Counted from the stretch's first letter, positions 1 through 6,366 are shown. The stretch is 6,755 bases of DNA from Hyphomicrobiales bacterium (GCA_021730825.1 JAKFYO010000318.1:1-6755), one strand, 5' to 3'. Made by a program: numbers and translations. Notes: generated by a model not told the origin, from the sequence alone.

Positions 1-17
1 CCCCCGAGCACTTCCCC

Positions 18-102
18 GCGGGTGTGGCGGAACTGGCAGACGCACTGGATTTAGGTTCCAGCGCCGCAAGGCGTGGGGGTTCAAATCCCTCCACCCGCAC
101 CA
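18..102 (+). tRNA. tRNA-Leu, anticodon UAG
   Basis: Full cloverleaf of 85 nt with an encoded CCA end. The acceptor stem pairs 18-24 (GCGGGTG) with 92-98 (CACCCGC); the discriminator is A99 and CCA is 100-102. The anticodon stem pairs 45-49 with 57-61, and the 7-nt loop 50-56 places TAG at 52-54, which reads CUN leucine codons. The T arm is 75-79/87-91 with loop TTCAAAT. A long variable arm (about 62-74, with a GCC/GGC stem) marks a class II tRNA, as expected for leucine. The tig start lies 45 nt downstream with no terminator between, so the two may share a transcript. Confidence 0.97.
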
Positions 103-147
103 GTTTGTGCATTCTGACGGCAATCAAAAACGAAGGCTTTGACGAAG

Positions 148-1536
148 ATGCAAGTGAAGGAAACCCTCTCCGAGGGCCTGAAGCGCGAATACGAAGTTCT
201 GGTAGCGGCGGCCGATCTCGATCAGCGCGTGAACGCGAAGCTCGATGAAATCAAAGGCCGCGTGAACATCGCAGGCTTCCGCCCCGGCAAGGTGCCGATG
301 AGCCACCTGAAGCGCGTCTACGGCAAGTCCGTGATGAGCGAAGTGATCCAGCAGGCGGTCAACGACTCGAACCAGAAGATCGTGGACGACGGCAAGTTCA
401 AGCTCGCGATGGAGCCGAAGGTAACTTTGGCGGCGGAAGACGAAGCCTCGGTGAAGCAACTGATCGAGGGCAAGAGCGATCTTTCCTTCAAGGTCGCAAT
501 GGAAATTCTGCCCAAGATCGAGTTTCCGGACTTCAAGAAGGTCAAGGTTACGCGTCCGGTCACCGAAACGACCGATGCCGATATCGATCAGGCGTTGAGC
601 AAAATCGCCGAAGCGAACCAGCAGTTCGAAGAAAAGCAGGGCAAGGCCGAGAAGGGCGATCAGGTTACGATCGACTTCAAGGGCGCAATCGATGGCGTGC
701 CGTTCGACGGCGGTGCCGCAGAAGACGCGCCGCTCGTGCTCGGCTCCAACACCTTCATTCCGGGCTTTGAAGACCAGCTTATCGGTGTCGCTGCCGGCGA
801 CGCGAAAGACGTAAAGGTCAAGTTCCCGGAAGAATACGGCGCGCCGGACCTCGCCGGCAAAGACGCGGTCTTCGCGATCAAGGTGAAAAAGATCGAGAAA
901 CCGAAGAAGACGGTGATCGACGAAGAGTTCGCAAAAAGCGTCGGCGCGGAAAATCTCGCGAAGCTCAGAGACGATGTGCGCGACCGCATCTCGCGCGACT
1001 TCAAACATGTCTCGCGCACCAAAGCGAAGCGCTCGCTCCTGGACGCGCTGGATGGCGAATTGAAATTCCAGGCGCCGCCATCGCTCGTCGAGCAGGAATT
1101 CGACACCGTCTGGAAGGCCGTGAACAACGATCTCGCGAACCGCAAGAGCACCTGGGCCGACGAAGACACCACGGAAGAAGAAGCGAAGACGGAATATCAG
1201 CGCATTGCCGACCGCCGCGTTCGTCTGGGTCTCGCCATTGCGGAACTGGGTGAGAAGAACAATATCCAGGTCTCCGAAGACGAGATCACCCGGGCCATTG
1301 TGGAGCAGGCCCGTCAGTATCCCGGCCAGGAACAGCAGGTCTGGGACATGTTCCGGAAGAACCCGCAGGCGCTTGCGGGCATCCGCGCGCCTCTGTTCGA
1401 GGACAAGGTTATCGACTTCATCCTCGAGCTTGCGGATGTCAGCGAAAAGCAGGTCAGCCGCGACGAACTGCTCGCGGATGACGAGGAAACCACTTCCCGG
1501 CCCAAGATCGGGAAGAACAAGAAAGCGAAAAAGTAG
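148..1536 (+). CDS. tig: Trigger factor, ribosome-associated chaperone and peptidyl-prolyl isomerase
   Basis: Cytosolic chaperone that docks at the ribosomal exit tunnel and shields nascent chains; its central domain catalyses prolyl cis/trans isomerisation. The protein has 462 residues, a little longer than the roughly 430 of E. coli. The N-terminal ribosome-binding domain carries the signature GFRPGKVP at residues 43-50. The FKBP-type domain spans about 169-250 (DFKGAIDGVPFDGG, then LGSNTFIPGFEDQLIG). The helical C-terminal chaperone domain is about 255-435, followed by an acidic stretch and a basic tail ending NKKAKK. I chose ATG at 148 because trigger factors begin MQVKET-like; an in-frame TTG at 139 adds only three residues. 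A GAAGG motif at 132-136 can serve as ribosome binding site. tRNA-Leu lies just upstream and clpP follows after 82 nt, a common arrangement. Confidence 0.97.
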   Translation: MQVKETLSEGLKREYEVLVAAADLDQRVNAKLDEIKGRVNIAGFRPGKVPMSHLKRVYGKSVMSEVIQQAVNDSNQKIVDDGKFKLAMEPKVTLAAEDEASVKQLIEGKSDLSFKVAMEILPKIEFPDFKKVKVTRPVTETTDADIDQALSKIAEANQQFEEKQGKAEKGDQVTIDFKGAIDGVPFDGGAAEDAPLVLGSNTFIPGFEDQLIGVAAGDAKDVKVKFPEEYGAPDLAGKDAVFAIKVKKIEKPKKTVIDEEFAKSVGAENLAKLRDDVRDRISRDFKHVSRTKAKRSLLDALDGELKFQAPPSLVEQEFDTVWKAVNNDLANRKSTWADEDTTEEEAKTEYQRIADRRVRLGLAIAELGEKNNIQVSEDEITRAIVEQARQYPGQEQQVWDMFRKNPQALAGIRAPLFEDKVIDFILELADVSEKQVSRDELLADDEETTSRPKIGKNKKAKK

Positions 1537-1550
1537 GGCTTCGGATTAAC

Positions 1551-1598
1551 CCACTCGATCCGGGCTCACGCTAAATTCCGGGCAACCGATTCGAGTGG
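1551..1598. repeat. Inverted repeat between tig and clpP
   Basis: An exact 8-bp inverted repeat, CCACTCGA (1551-1558) and TCGAGTGG (1591-1598), encloses 32 nt that also hold two TCCGGG copies (1559-1564 and 1577-1582). The right arm ends 10 nt before the clpP Shine-Dalgarno. There is no T run after it, so it is not a typical terminator. It could be an operator, a leader stem or chance. Confidence 0.4.
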
Positions 1599-1607
1599 AA
1601 GATATCT

Positions 1608-1612
1608 AGGAG
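1608..1612 (+). promoter_or_regulatory. clpP ribosome binding site
   Basis: AGGAG, 6 nt before the ATG at 1619. It is the strongest Shine-Dalgarno in the window and fixes the clpP start. Confidence 0.85.
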
Positions 1613-1618
1613 AAGACG

Positions 1619-2257
1619 ATGCGCGATCCGGTCGAAACCTACATGAACTTAGTCCCGATGGTGGTCGAGCAGACCAACCGCGGCGAACGCGCCTATGACA
1701 TCTTCTCGCGCCTGCTGAAGGAGCGGATCATCTTCATCACCGGCCCGATCGAGGACGGTATGTCGACGCTCGTGGTCGCGCAGCTGCTTTTCCTCGAAGC
1801 GGAAAATCCGAAAAAGGAAATCTCGATGTACATCAACTCGCCGGGTGGCGTGGTGACATCGGGCATGGCGATCTACGACACCATGCAGTTCATCCGTCCG
1901 CCGGTCTCGACGCTCTGCACCGGTCAGGCGGCTTCGATGGGCTCGCTGCTTCTTGCCGCCGGCGAGAAGGGCCAGCGCTTCGCGCTGCCGAATGCGCGCA
2001 TCATGGTTCACCAGCCGTCAGGCGGATTCCAGGGACAGGCGACCGACATCATGTTGCACGCGCAGGAAATCCTGAACCTCAAGAAGCGGCTCAACGAAAT
2101 CTACGTGAAGCACACCGGCCAACCGCTGAAGGTCATCGAGGACGCGCTCGAGCGTGACAAGTTCATGACTTCCGAAATGGCAGCCGAGTTCGGTCTCGTC
2201 GATAAGGTGATCGATAAGCGTCCGACCGACGAAGTGCCGCTCTCGAAAGCTTCGTAA
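1619..2257 (+). CDS. clpP: ATP-dependent Clp protease proteolytic subunit ClpP
   Basis: Serine peptidase (family S14) that forms a double-heptamer chamber in the cytosol and degrades proteins fed by ClpX or ClpA. The protein has 212 residues, the usual proteobacterial length. The catalytic triad is intact: Ser106 in [11 protein letters not shown], His131 in MVHQPSGG and Asp180 in ERDKFM, with the same 25- and 49-residue spacing as E. coli. By comparison with E. coli, a short propeptide of about 10 residues probably ends just before LVPMVVEQ. The start is set by AGGAG at 1608-1612. The gene ends at a strong terminator (2291-2319). Its partner clpX lies 2.66 kb downstream, beyond the antiporter and FHA genes, rather than directly next to it. 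Confidence 0.98.
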   Translation: MRDPVETYMNLVPMVVEQTNRGERAYDIFSRLLKERIIFITGPIEDGMSTLVVAQLLFLEAENPKKEISMYINSPGGVVTSGMAIYDTMQFIRPPVSTLCTGQAASMGSLLLAAGEKGQRFALPNARIMVHQPSGGFQGQATDIMLHAQEILNLKKRLNEIYVKHTGQPLKVIEDALERDKFMTSEMAAEFGLVDKVIDKRPTDEVPLSKAS

Positions 2258-2290
2258 CCGCTTCTTTCCCTTGCAAAATTACGCGATCAG

Positions 2291-2319
2291 ACGCCGCCAA
2301 GCCTTGGCGGCGTTTTCTT
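2291..2319 (+). terminator. Intrinsic terminator after clpP
   Basis: A perfect 10-bp stem, ACGCCGCCAA (2291-2300) with TTGGCGGCGT (2304-2313), closes on a tight GCC loop and is followed by TTTCTT. It starts 34 nt after the clpP stop, so clpP transcription should end here and the antiporter gene needs its own promoter or read-through. Confidence 0.9.
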
Positions 2320-2362
2320 ATGCGATTAGCATCCGAGCGAAGTAGAGCGCGGGGCGGCGGGC

Positions 2363-4054
2363 GTGTGGGCTGAACTTCTAAATTACAAAGACCCGAAATT
2401 CATTCTGCTGTTGCAGATCCTCGTGGTGGTGGGCATTCCGCTGGTGCTGTGGCGCTACCTAGGCCTGCGCCGCGCATTTCCGCTCGCCATCATCCAGATT
2501 TTCGTCGGCATCCTGCTCGGCGAATCCATCTTCGGTTACGTCGCACCGGATGCGTTCAAATATCTTTTCGGCCCGCCTGCGGTGAAGCTCGGTGTCGGCA
2601 CGCTCGCGCAGGTCGCGGTCGTACTGTTCGTGTTTCTCGCAGGCTGCGAAGCTGACCGCTCGATCGTCAACAATGCAGCCGGAATGATCCTGAAGATCGG
2701 CGTCACCGGCGTCTTCACGCCGTGGATTCTAGGCGGCATCACGGCATTCGTCATCGCCGGTTACTACAGCACGGTCGCGGGCAGCACAGTCGTCGGCATG
2801 CGCGGCAACCTACTCTATGCAATTGCGTTCGGGCTCTGCATGGCCGTGACGGCGCTTCCGGTACTCGTGATTGTGTTGCGCGAACTCGGCTTCAATCAGA
2901 AGCCCATCGGCACGGTCGCGCTTGCCGTCGGCGGTGTGGATGACGGTTTGTTGTGGCTTTCGCTTGCACTGATCCTGCCGCTCGCGCCGCTCGGTATTGC
3001 TACGCAGTCGTTCGTGAGCCTTACCACATTGATTGCATTCCTGTTCGCAATCGGCGGCGGCATCGTGGTGGGCTTGCTTATCTATTATGCCATCAACCCG
3101 CTGCTAGAGAGTCTGATCAAACAGAATTCGCCGGAACGTCTGTTGATGTCGGCGGTGATTATTGCCGTCTTTCTTTGCTCGGCGATCACCGAATTGACTG
3201 GGCTGCATGCGGTGTTCGGGGCGTTCCTGCTCGGCCTGTTGATGCCGGAGAAGTTGCGCCACATGGCGCAGGACCGCTTCGACGTTCCCGTTAGCCTGCT
3301 CCTATTGCCTTTCTTCTTCCTCGCAACCGGCCTCAAGACCAAATTCGAATTCGGCAATTCGGAAATGTGGTTCGTCTTCGCGGTCGCGATGATGGTGTGC
3401 ATCTCCGGAAAATTCCTCGGCGTGACGGTACCGGCTTACATGTCCGGACAGTCGCTGCCGTTTTCGATCACGCTCGGCACGCTGATGCAGTGCAAGGGCT
3501 TGATGGAGATCGTCGTAGTCACGCTGCTCTATGAGCGCGGCGTGTTCGGACAAAGCACCTTCACCGCGCTCATTCTGGTCGCGCTGGTATCGACCGCGAT
3601 CACGGCGCCGCTATCCAAACTGGCGCAATGGTATTTTGGCGAAGCCGCAACGCAGACGCGCGAAGAAGTAAAAGTGGAAGTCAGCGTTCCGGCCGCGCCG
3701 GACTTACCCAAGGCCGAGCAGGCCGGCGAGGTCGTTCCAACGCGCGCGAAAGTGGAGGGTGCGGCACTCGACTTCGAGCATGCAATCGGCAAGGTCGCCG
3801 TCAACAGCCCGGATGTCGTCATCGGCCGGCACAAGGAAGATGGCATTCGCGTGAACGACGTGCGGGTTTCGCGCGGTCATGCGCGCCTCAAGCAACTCGG
3901 CGACGGTACCTACGAGATTACGAACCTCACTGCGACACGCTCGGAGCCCAATCCGATTACCGTCAACGGCGTGGAGCAGGAGCGCGCGATCTTGAAGAAC
4001 GGCGATACGGTCTCGCTGAACGGCGTGAATTTCAAATTCCGGAACGCGGCCTGA
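2363..4054 (+). CDS. CPA2-family cation/proton antiporter with C-terminal FHA domain
   Basis: Inner-membrane monovalent cation/H+ exchanger of 563 residues. About 13 hydrophobic segments fill residues 12-424. Conserved blocks include TALPVLVIVLRELG (163-176), VDDGLLW (192-198), TGLHAVFGAFLLGLLMP (279-295), FFFLATGLKTK (317-327) and CKGLMEIVVV (377-386). These resemble the CHX/KHA1-like branch of CPA2 rather than E. coli KefB/C. The Asp193-Asp194 pair sits where the ion-binding aspartates lie in this fold. No TrkA-N/RCK nucleotide-binding domain follows. Instead a hydrophilic linker (425-470) leads to an FHA domain (about 471-561) with the phosphopeptide-binding residues present: Gly488-Arg489, Ser503-Arg504-Gly-His506 and Asn535-Gly536. 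The start is GTG at 2363; the upstream frame closes at TAG 2327 and no clear Shine-Dalgarno precedes it. Transported ion and partner are unknown. Family call is firm; substrate is inference. Confidence 0.9.
   Translation: MWAELLNYKDPKFILLLQILVVVGIPLVLWRYLGLRRAFPLAIIQIFVGILLGESIFGYVAPDAFKYLFGPPAVKLGVGTLAQVAVVLFVFLAGCEADRSIVNNAAGMILKIGVTGVFTPWILGGITAFVIAGYYSTVAGSTVVGMRGNLLYAIAFGLCMAVTALPVLVIVLRELGFNQKPIGTVALAVGGVDDGLLWLSLALILPLAPLGIATQSFVSLTTLIAFLFAIGGGIVVGLLIYYAINPLLESLIKQNSPERLLMSAVIIAVFLCSAITELTGLHAVFGAFLLGLLMPEKLRHMAQDRFDVPVSLLLLPFFFLATGLKTKFEFGNSEMWFVFAVAMMVCISGKFLGVTVPAYMSGQSLPFSITLGTLMQCKGLMEIVVVTLLYERGVFGQSTFTALILVALVSTAITAPLSKLAQWYFGEAATQTREEVKVEVSVPAAPDLPKAEQAGEVVPTRAKVEGAALDFEHAIGKVAVNSPDVVIGRHKEDGIRVNDVRVSRGHARLKQLGDGTYEITNLTATRSEPNPITVNGVEQERAILKNGDTVSLNGVNFKFRNAA
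3773..4045 (+). other. FHA domain encoded at the 3' end of the antiporter gene
   Basis: The segment for residues about 471-561 reads as a full FHA beta-sandwich. GRH follows VVI, then RVSRGHARL, TYEITNL, ITVNG and the closing GD-VSL-F-F pattern appear in canonical order. FHA domains bind phosphothreonine through the Arg, Ser and Asn seen here. It follows the last membrane segment and linker directly, so it should face the cytoplasm if the N-terminus is placed as in other 13-segment CPA2 proteins; that topology is inferred. Confidence 0.88.
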
Positions 4055-4057
4055 TTT

Positions 4058-4468
4058 TCAGGGCTGTTCGAGCTTCAGCGTGGTTTCGCCCAGTTTGATG
4101 AGATCGCCGAATTTAACGGCATGATCGGACGTGATCTGGCTGCCGTTGACCCATAAGCCGCCCGGCTTGCCGCCGTCATAGATGCGGACTTCGAGGTTCT
4201 TCGCGTCAAAGGTGATCACCGCGTGCTGCTGGCGCGAGATGGTGTCGTCGCCGAAGGCGATTTGGACCCGCATGTCTTCGCCGCGGCCGATCTGGTTGGT
4301 GCCGGTGAAGATGTTGACCGAATTCCCGGCGCCGGGACCTTCCATCACGGTGAGCCTGCCCACCACCTGATTAGACTTGTCCCGGATTAACTGGGTCGAG
4401 ATGTCATCCAGGGCCTCGCCGCTTCCGGTTTCGCCTTGCCGTTTAATACGGGTTTCGTTGCCGGACAT
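4058..4468 (-). CDS. Small stand-alone FHA domain protein
   Basis: Predicted cytosolic protein of 136 residues made of a hydrophilic N-terminal tail (about 1-36) and one FHA domain (about 37-134). FHA landmarks are Gly61-Arg62 (QIGRGEDM), Ser78-Arg79 with His82 (TISRQQHAV), Asn108-Gly109 (LWVNGSQI) and the closing GDLIKLG (121-127). Two residues, not one, separate Arg79 from His82, unlike the textbook SRxH. The tail holds Thr6, Thr14 and Thr25, giving a layout reminiscent of the GarA-type FHA switch proteins. I chose ATG at 4468 because MSGNETRIKR reads like a natural start and GAGG (4481-4484, minus strand) lies 12 nt upstream; an in-frame start at 4576 would add 36 low-complexity residues lacking this signal. 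Its stop lies 3 nt from that of the convergent antiporter gene. The ligand is unknown. Confidence 0.88.
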   Translation of the reverse strand: MSGNETRIKRQGETGSGEALDDISTQLIRDKSNQVVGRLTVMEGPGAGNSVNIFTGTNQIGRGEDMRVQIAFGDDTISRQQHAVITFDAKNLEVRIYDGGKPGGLWVNGSQITSDHAVKFGDLIKLGETTLKLEQP

Positions 4469-4488
4469 GACTACCGTTTTCCTCGTGC

Positions 4489-4517
4489 CTTGAACCGCGG
4501 AAAAGATAACGCATATG
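4489..4517 (+). promoter_or_regulatory. Possible promoter upstream of clpX (heat-shock-like -35)
   Basis: CTTGAA (4489-4494), a 17-nt spacer and CATATG (4512-4517) resemble an alphaproteobacterial sigma-32 or sigma-70 promoter. It points toward clpX but lies about 400 nt from it, and it overlaps the 5' region of the divergent FHA gene. The octamer CTTGAACC also occurs upstream of lon. Confidence 0.3.
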
Positions 4518-4763
4518 CGGGAGGCAGACCACGCGGACCCGCCTTCATCCCGATTGGAACTTCTCCCACCAGCCAAAGTCTTATCAACGAGCCGTTTTCA
4601 GCCCATCCGGGCGGCGGATCGTCGCAACGTGGCCTGTGGGACACATTTCCCGGCATACGGATTGCACCGTCCACAGGGCGCGCGAGTCCGGGGTTCCGGT
4701 AGCGTTTGGATAGGATTTGGGTCGTACAATCGTCATCTACGAATCGTGGAGGGCCGTCCCGCT

Positions 4764-4782
4764 AAGGTTAAGCAAACCTTGA
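4764..4782. promoter_or_regulatory. Dyad with CtrA-like box upstream of clpX
   Basis: AAGGTT (4764-4769) and AACCTT (4775-4780) form a 6-bp dyad around AAGCA. The same bases contain TTAA-N7-TTGA (4768-4782), one mismatch from the CtrA consensus TTAA-N7-TTAA. It lies about 135 nt before the clpX start and could be an operator. No experiment or alignment supports it here. Confidence 0.3.
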
Positions 4783-4907
4783 TCATCCGCGCAGTAGCGT
4801 GCTTCGCTGCTGCAATGCAGGGTGGGACGAGATTCTCGAACTACCCCGGCCCAGAATTCGGACCGGGACAGCGCGGCGGGGGCAGGATGCACCGGCTGCG
4901 AAGGAAC

Positions 4908-4911
4908 GGAG
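4908..4911 (+). promoter_or_regulatory. clpX ribosome binding site
   Basis: GGAG, 7 nt before ATG 4919. This decides the clpX start against a 40-residue in-frame extension beginning at 4799. Confidence 0.75.
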
Positions 4912-4918
4912 AAGTGGA

Positions 4919-6187
4919 ATGAGTAAGGCCGGCGGCGAATCCAAGAGCACCCTGTACTGCTCTTTTTGCGGCAAAAGCCAGCACGAGGTCCGCAAGCTGA
5001 TTGCAGGCCCGACCGTGTTCATCTGCGATGAATGCGTCGAGTTGTGCATGGACATCATCCGTGAGGAAAACAAGTCCTCGCTGGTGAAGTCGCGTGACGG
5101 CATCCCCACGCCGAAGGAAATCCGCAAGGTCCTCGACGACTACGTCATCGGGCAGGACCAGGCGAAGAAGGTGCTCTCGGTCGCGGTTCACAACCACTAC
5201 AAGCGCCTGAACCACGCGACCAAGCACAACGATGTCGAACTCGCGAAATCGAACATCCTGCTGATCGGGCCCACCGGTTCGGGCAAGACGCTGCTTGCGC
5301 AGACGCTCGCGCGCATCCTGGATGTGCCGTTCACGATGGCGGACGCGACGACGCTGACCGAAGCCGGTTACGTAGGCGAGGACGTCGAAAACATCATCCT
5401 GAAGCTGTTGCAGTCGGCCGATTACAACGTCGAGCGTGCGCAGCGCGGCATCGTCTATATCGACGAAATCGACAAAATTTCCCGCAAATCCGACAATCCG
5501 TCGATCACCCGCGACGTCTCGGGCGAGGGCGTGCAGCAGGCACTGCTGAAGATCATGGAAGGCACTGTGGCCTCCGTGCCTCCGCAGGGCGGCCGCAAGC
5601 ATCCGCAGCAGGAATTCCTGCAAGTCGACACCACGAACATCCTCTTCATCTGCGGCGGCGCCTTTGGCGGCCTCGACAAAATCATCACGTCGCGCGGCCA
5701 GGGCACCTCGATCGGCTTCGGCGCCGCGGTACGCTCGCCGGAAGACCGCAAGCCCGGCGAAGTGTTCCGCAATGTCGAGCCGGAAGATTTGCTGAAGTAT
5801 GGCCTGATCCCGGAATTCATCGGCCGTCTGCCGGTGCTCGCGACACTCGGCGACCTCGATGAGGATGCGCTCAAGAAGATCCTCATGGAGCCGAAGAACG
5901 CGCTCGTGAAGCAGTATCAGCGTCTGTTCGAGATGGAGAACGTCCACCTCACGATCCACGAGGAAGCGCTCGGCGCGATTGCCCGCAAGGCGATCGAACG
6001 CAAGACGGGTGCGCGTGGCCTGCGCTCGATCATGGAAGGCATACTTTTGGAGACCATGTTCGACCTGCCGAGCCTCGAGGGCGTGGAAGAGGTCGTGATC
6101 TCTCGCGAAGTGGTCGAGGGCGGCGCGCGTCCGCTCTATACCTACTCGGATCGCGGTGGCGAACAGGCAGCTCCTGCCAGTGCCTGA
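4919..6187 (+). CDS. clpX: ATP-dependent Clp protease ATP-binding subunit ClpX
   Basis: AAA+ unfoldase that recognises substrates, unfolds them by ATP hydrolysis and threads them into ClpP; in alphaproteobacteria it also drives regulated degradation of cell-cycle proteins. The protein has 422 residues, matching the family. The N-terminal zinc-binding domain has Cys14, Cys17, Cys36 and Cys39. Walker A is GPTGSGKT (117-124), Walker [10 protein letters not shown] (178-186). The pore loop GYVGED is at 150-155, the RKH loop at 226-228, the ClpP-docking IGF loop at 265-267, an arginine-finger region FIGRLP at 300-305 and the sensor-2 GARGLR at 364-369. All expected functional residues are present, so a working ClpXP with the upstream clpP product is expected. 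A terminator follows 23 nt after the stop. Confidence 0.98.
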   Translation: MSKAGGESKSTLYCSFCGKSQHEVRKLIAGPTVFICDECVELCMDIIREENKSSLVKSRDGIPTPKEIRKVLDDYVIGQDQAKKVLSVAVHNHYKRLNHATKHNDVELAKSNILLIGPTGSGKTLLAQTLARILDVPFTMADATTLTEAGYVGEDVENIILKLLQSADYNVERAQRGIVYIDEIDKISRKSDNPSITRDVSGEGVQQALLKIMEGTVASVPPQGGRKHPQQEFLQVDTTNILFICGGAFGGLDKIITSRGQGTSIGFGAAVRSPEDRKPGEVFRNVEPEDLLKYGLIPEFIGRLPVLATLGDLDEDALKKILMEPKNALVKQYQRLFEMENVHLTIHEEALGAIARKAIERKTGARGLRSIMEGILLETMFDLPSLEGVEEVVISREVVEGGARPLYTYSDRGGEQAAPASA

Positions 6188-6210
6188 TTGTACTGACACA
6201 AGTTCCAAGG

Positions 6211-6240
6211 AACGGGGCCCAGTGGGCCCCGTTTGTCTTT
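6211..6240 (+). terminator. Intrinsic terminator after clpX
   Basis: A perfect 10-bp stem AACGGGGCCC (6211-6220)/GGGCCCCGTT (6224-6233) with loop AGT, followed by the interrupted T-rich tail TGTCTTT. It separates clpX from lon, although the broken T run may allow some read-through. Confidence 0.85.
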
Positions 6241-6308
6241 GGTAGCAGACGTTAGCCAAAAACCCTGAAAAAGCGGGGGAAATGGCCTGAAACCTGCATT
6301 TTCGGGCA

Positions 6309-6338
6309 CTTGAACCCCTATGGTTCATTGCTACTTAT
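6309..6338 (+). promoter_or_regulatory. Probable lon promoter
   Basis: CTTGAA (6309-6314) is followed 17 nt later by TACTTA (6332-6337, within CTACTTATGA). It is the best promoter-like pair between the clpX terminator and lon. The CTTGAA -35 fits heat-shock sigma-32 control, which is known for lon in other bacteria. The -10 match is only fair. Confidence 0.4.
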
Positions 6339-6350
6339 GATGCCGAACAA

Positions 6351-6366
6351 GATTCCGGCAGGAATC
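6351..6366. repeat. Short dyad in the lon leader
   Basis: GATTCC (6351-6356) and GGAATC (6361-6366) form a perfect 6-bp dyad around GGCA, just downstream of the likely promoter. It could be an operator or a small leader hairpin. Each arm contains a GANTC methylation motif. Confidence 0.45.

Larger units (their letters stand above)
4469..4918. other. 450-nt non-coding region between the FHA gene and clpX
   Basis: No convincing gene lies here. Open frames exist but their translations are low-complexity and Arg/Pro/Gly-rich without recognisable motifs. The region must hold the promoter of the minus-strand FHA gene and the promoter and leader of clpX. By eye I see CTTGAA (4489-4494) 17 nt before CATATG (4512-4517), a TACAAT -10-like hexamer (4725-4730) without a good -35, a dyad plus CtrA-like box (4764-4782), and an imperfect GC-rich hairpin (about 4845-4867) around AGAATTC just before the clpX ribosome binding site. 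Confidence 0.7.

Noticed and set aside
18..102. tRNA-Leu as an integration site for a mobile element
   Set aside because: No integrase, no repeated copy of the tRNA 3' end and no transposase or insertion-sequence ends are visible in the window.
139..147. TTG start for trigger factor
   Set aside because: It adds MTK before the conserved MQVKET start; the ATG at 148 fits the family.
124..1008. 294-codon open frame antisense to tig
   Set aside because: Shadow of the trigger factor gene created by codon bias; no recognisable domain or ribosome binding site.
4027..4039. GAATTT-C-AAATTC palindrome near the end of the antiporter gene
   Set aside because: It encodes conserved FHA strand residues (NFKF) and lacks a T run or GC stem, so it is not a credible terminator.
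4469..4576. 36-residue N-terminal extension of the small FHA protein
   Set aside because: It would translate through the likely GAGG ribosome binding site and adds no conserved sequence.
4799..4918. 40-residue N-terminal extension of ClpX
   Set aside because: ClpX proteins begin just before the zinc domain; ATG 4919 gives normal length and has GGAG upstream.
4515..4922. 135-codon + strand frame whose stop overlaps the clpX start (ATGA)
   Set aside because: The overlap looks like translational coupling, but the product has no motif, a non-coding-like composition and no Shine-Dalgarno.
4841..6328. 495-codon open frame antisense to clpX
   Set aside because: It mirrors clpX, has no family motif and an Arg/Leu/Asp-rich composition typical of antisense frames in GC-rich genes.
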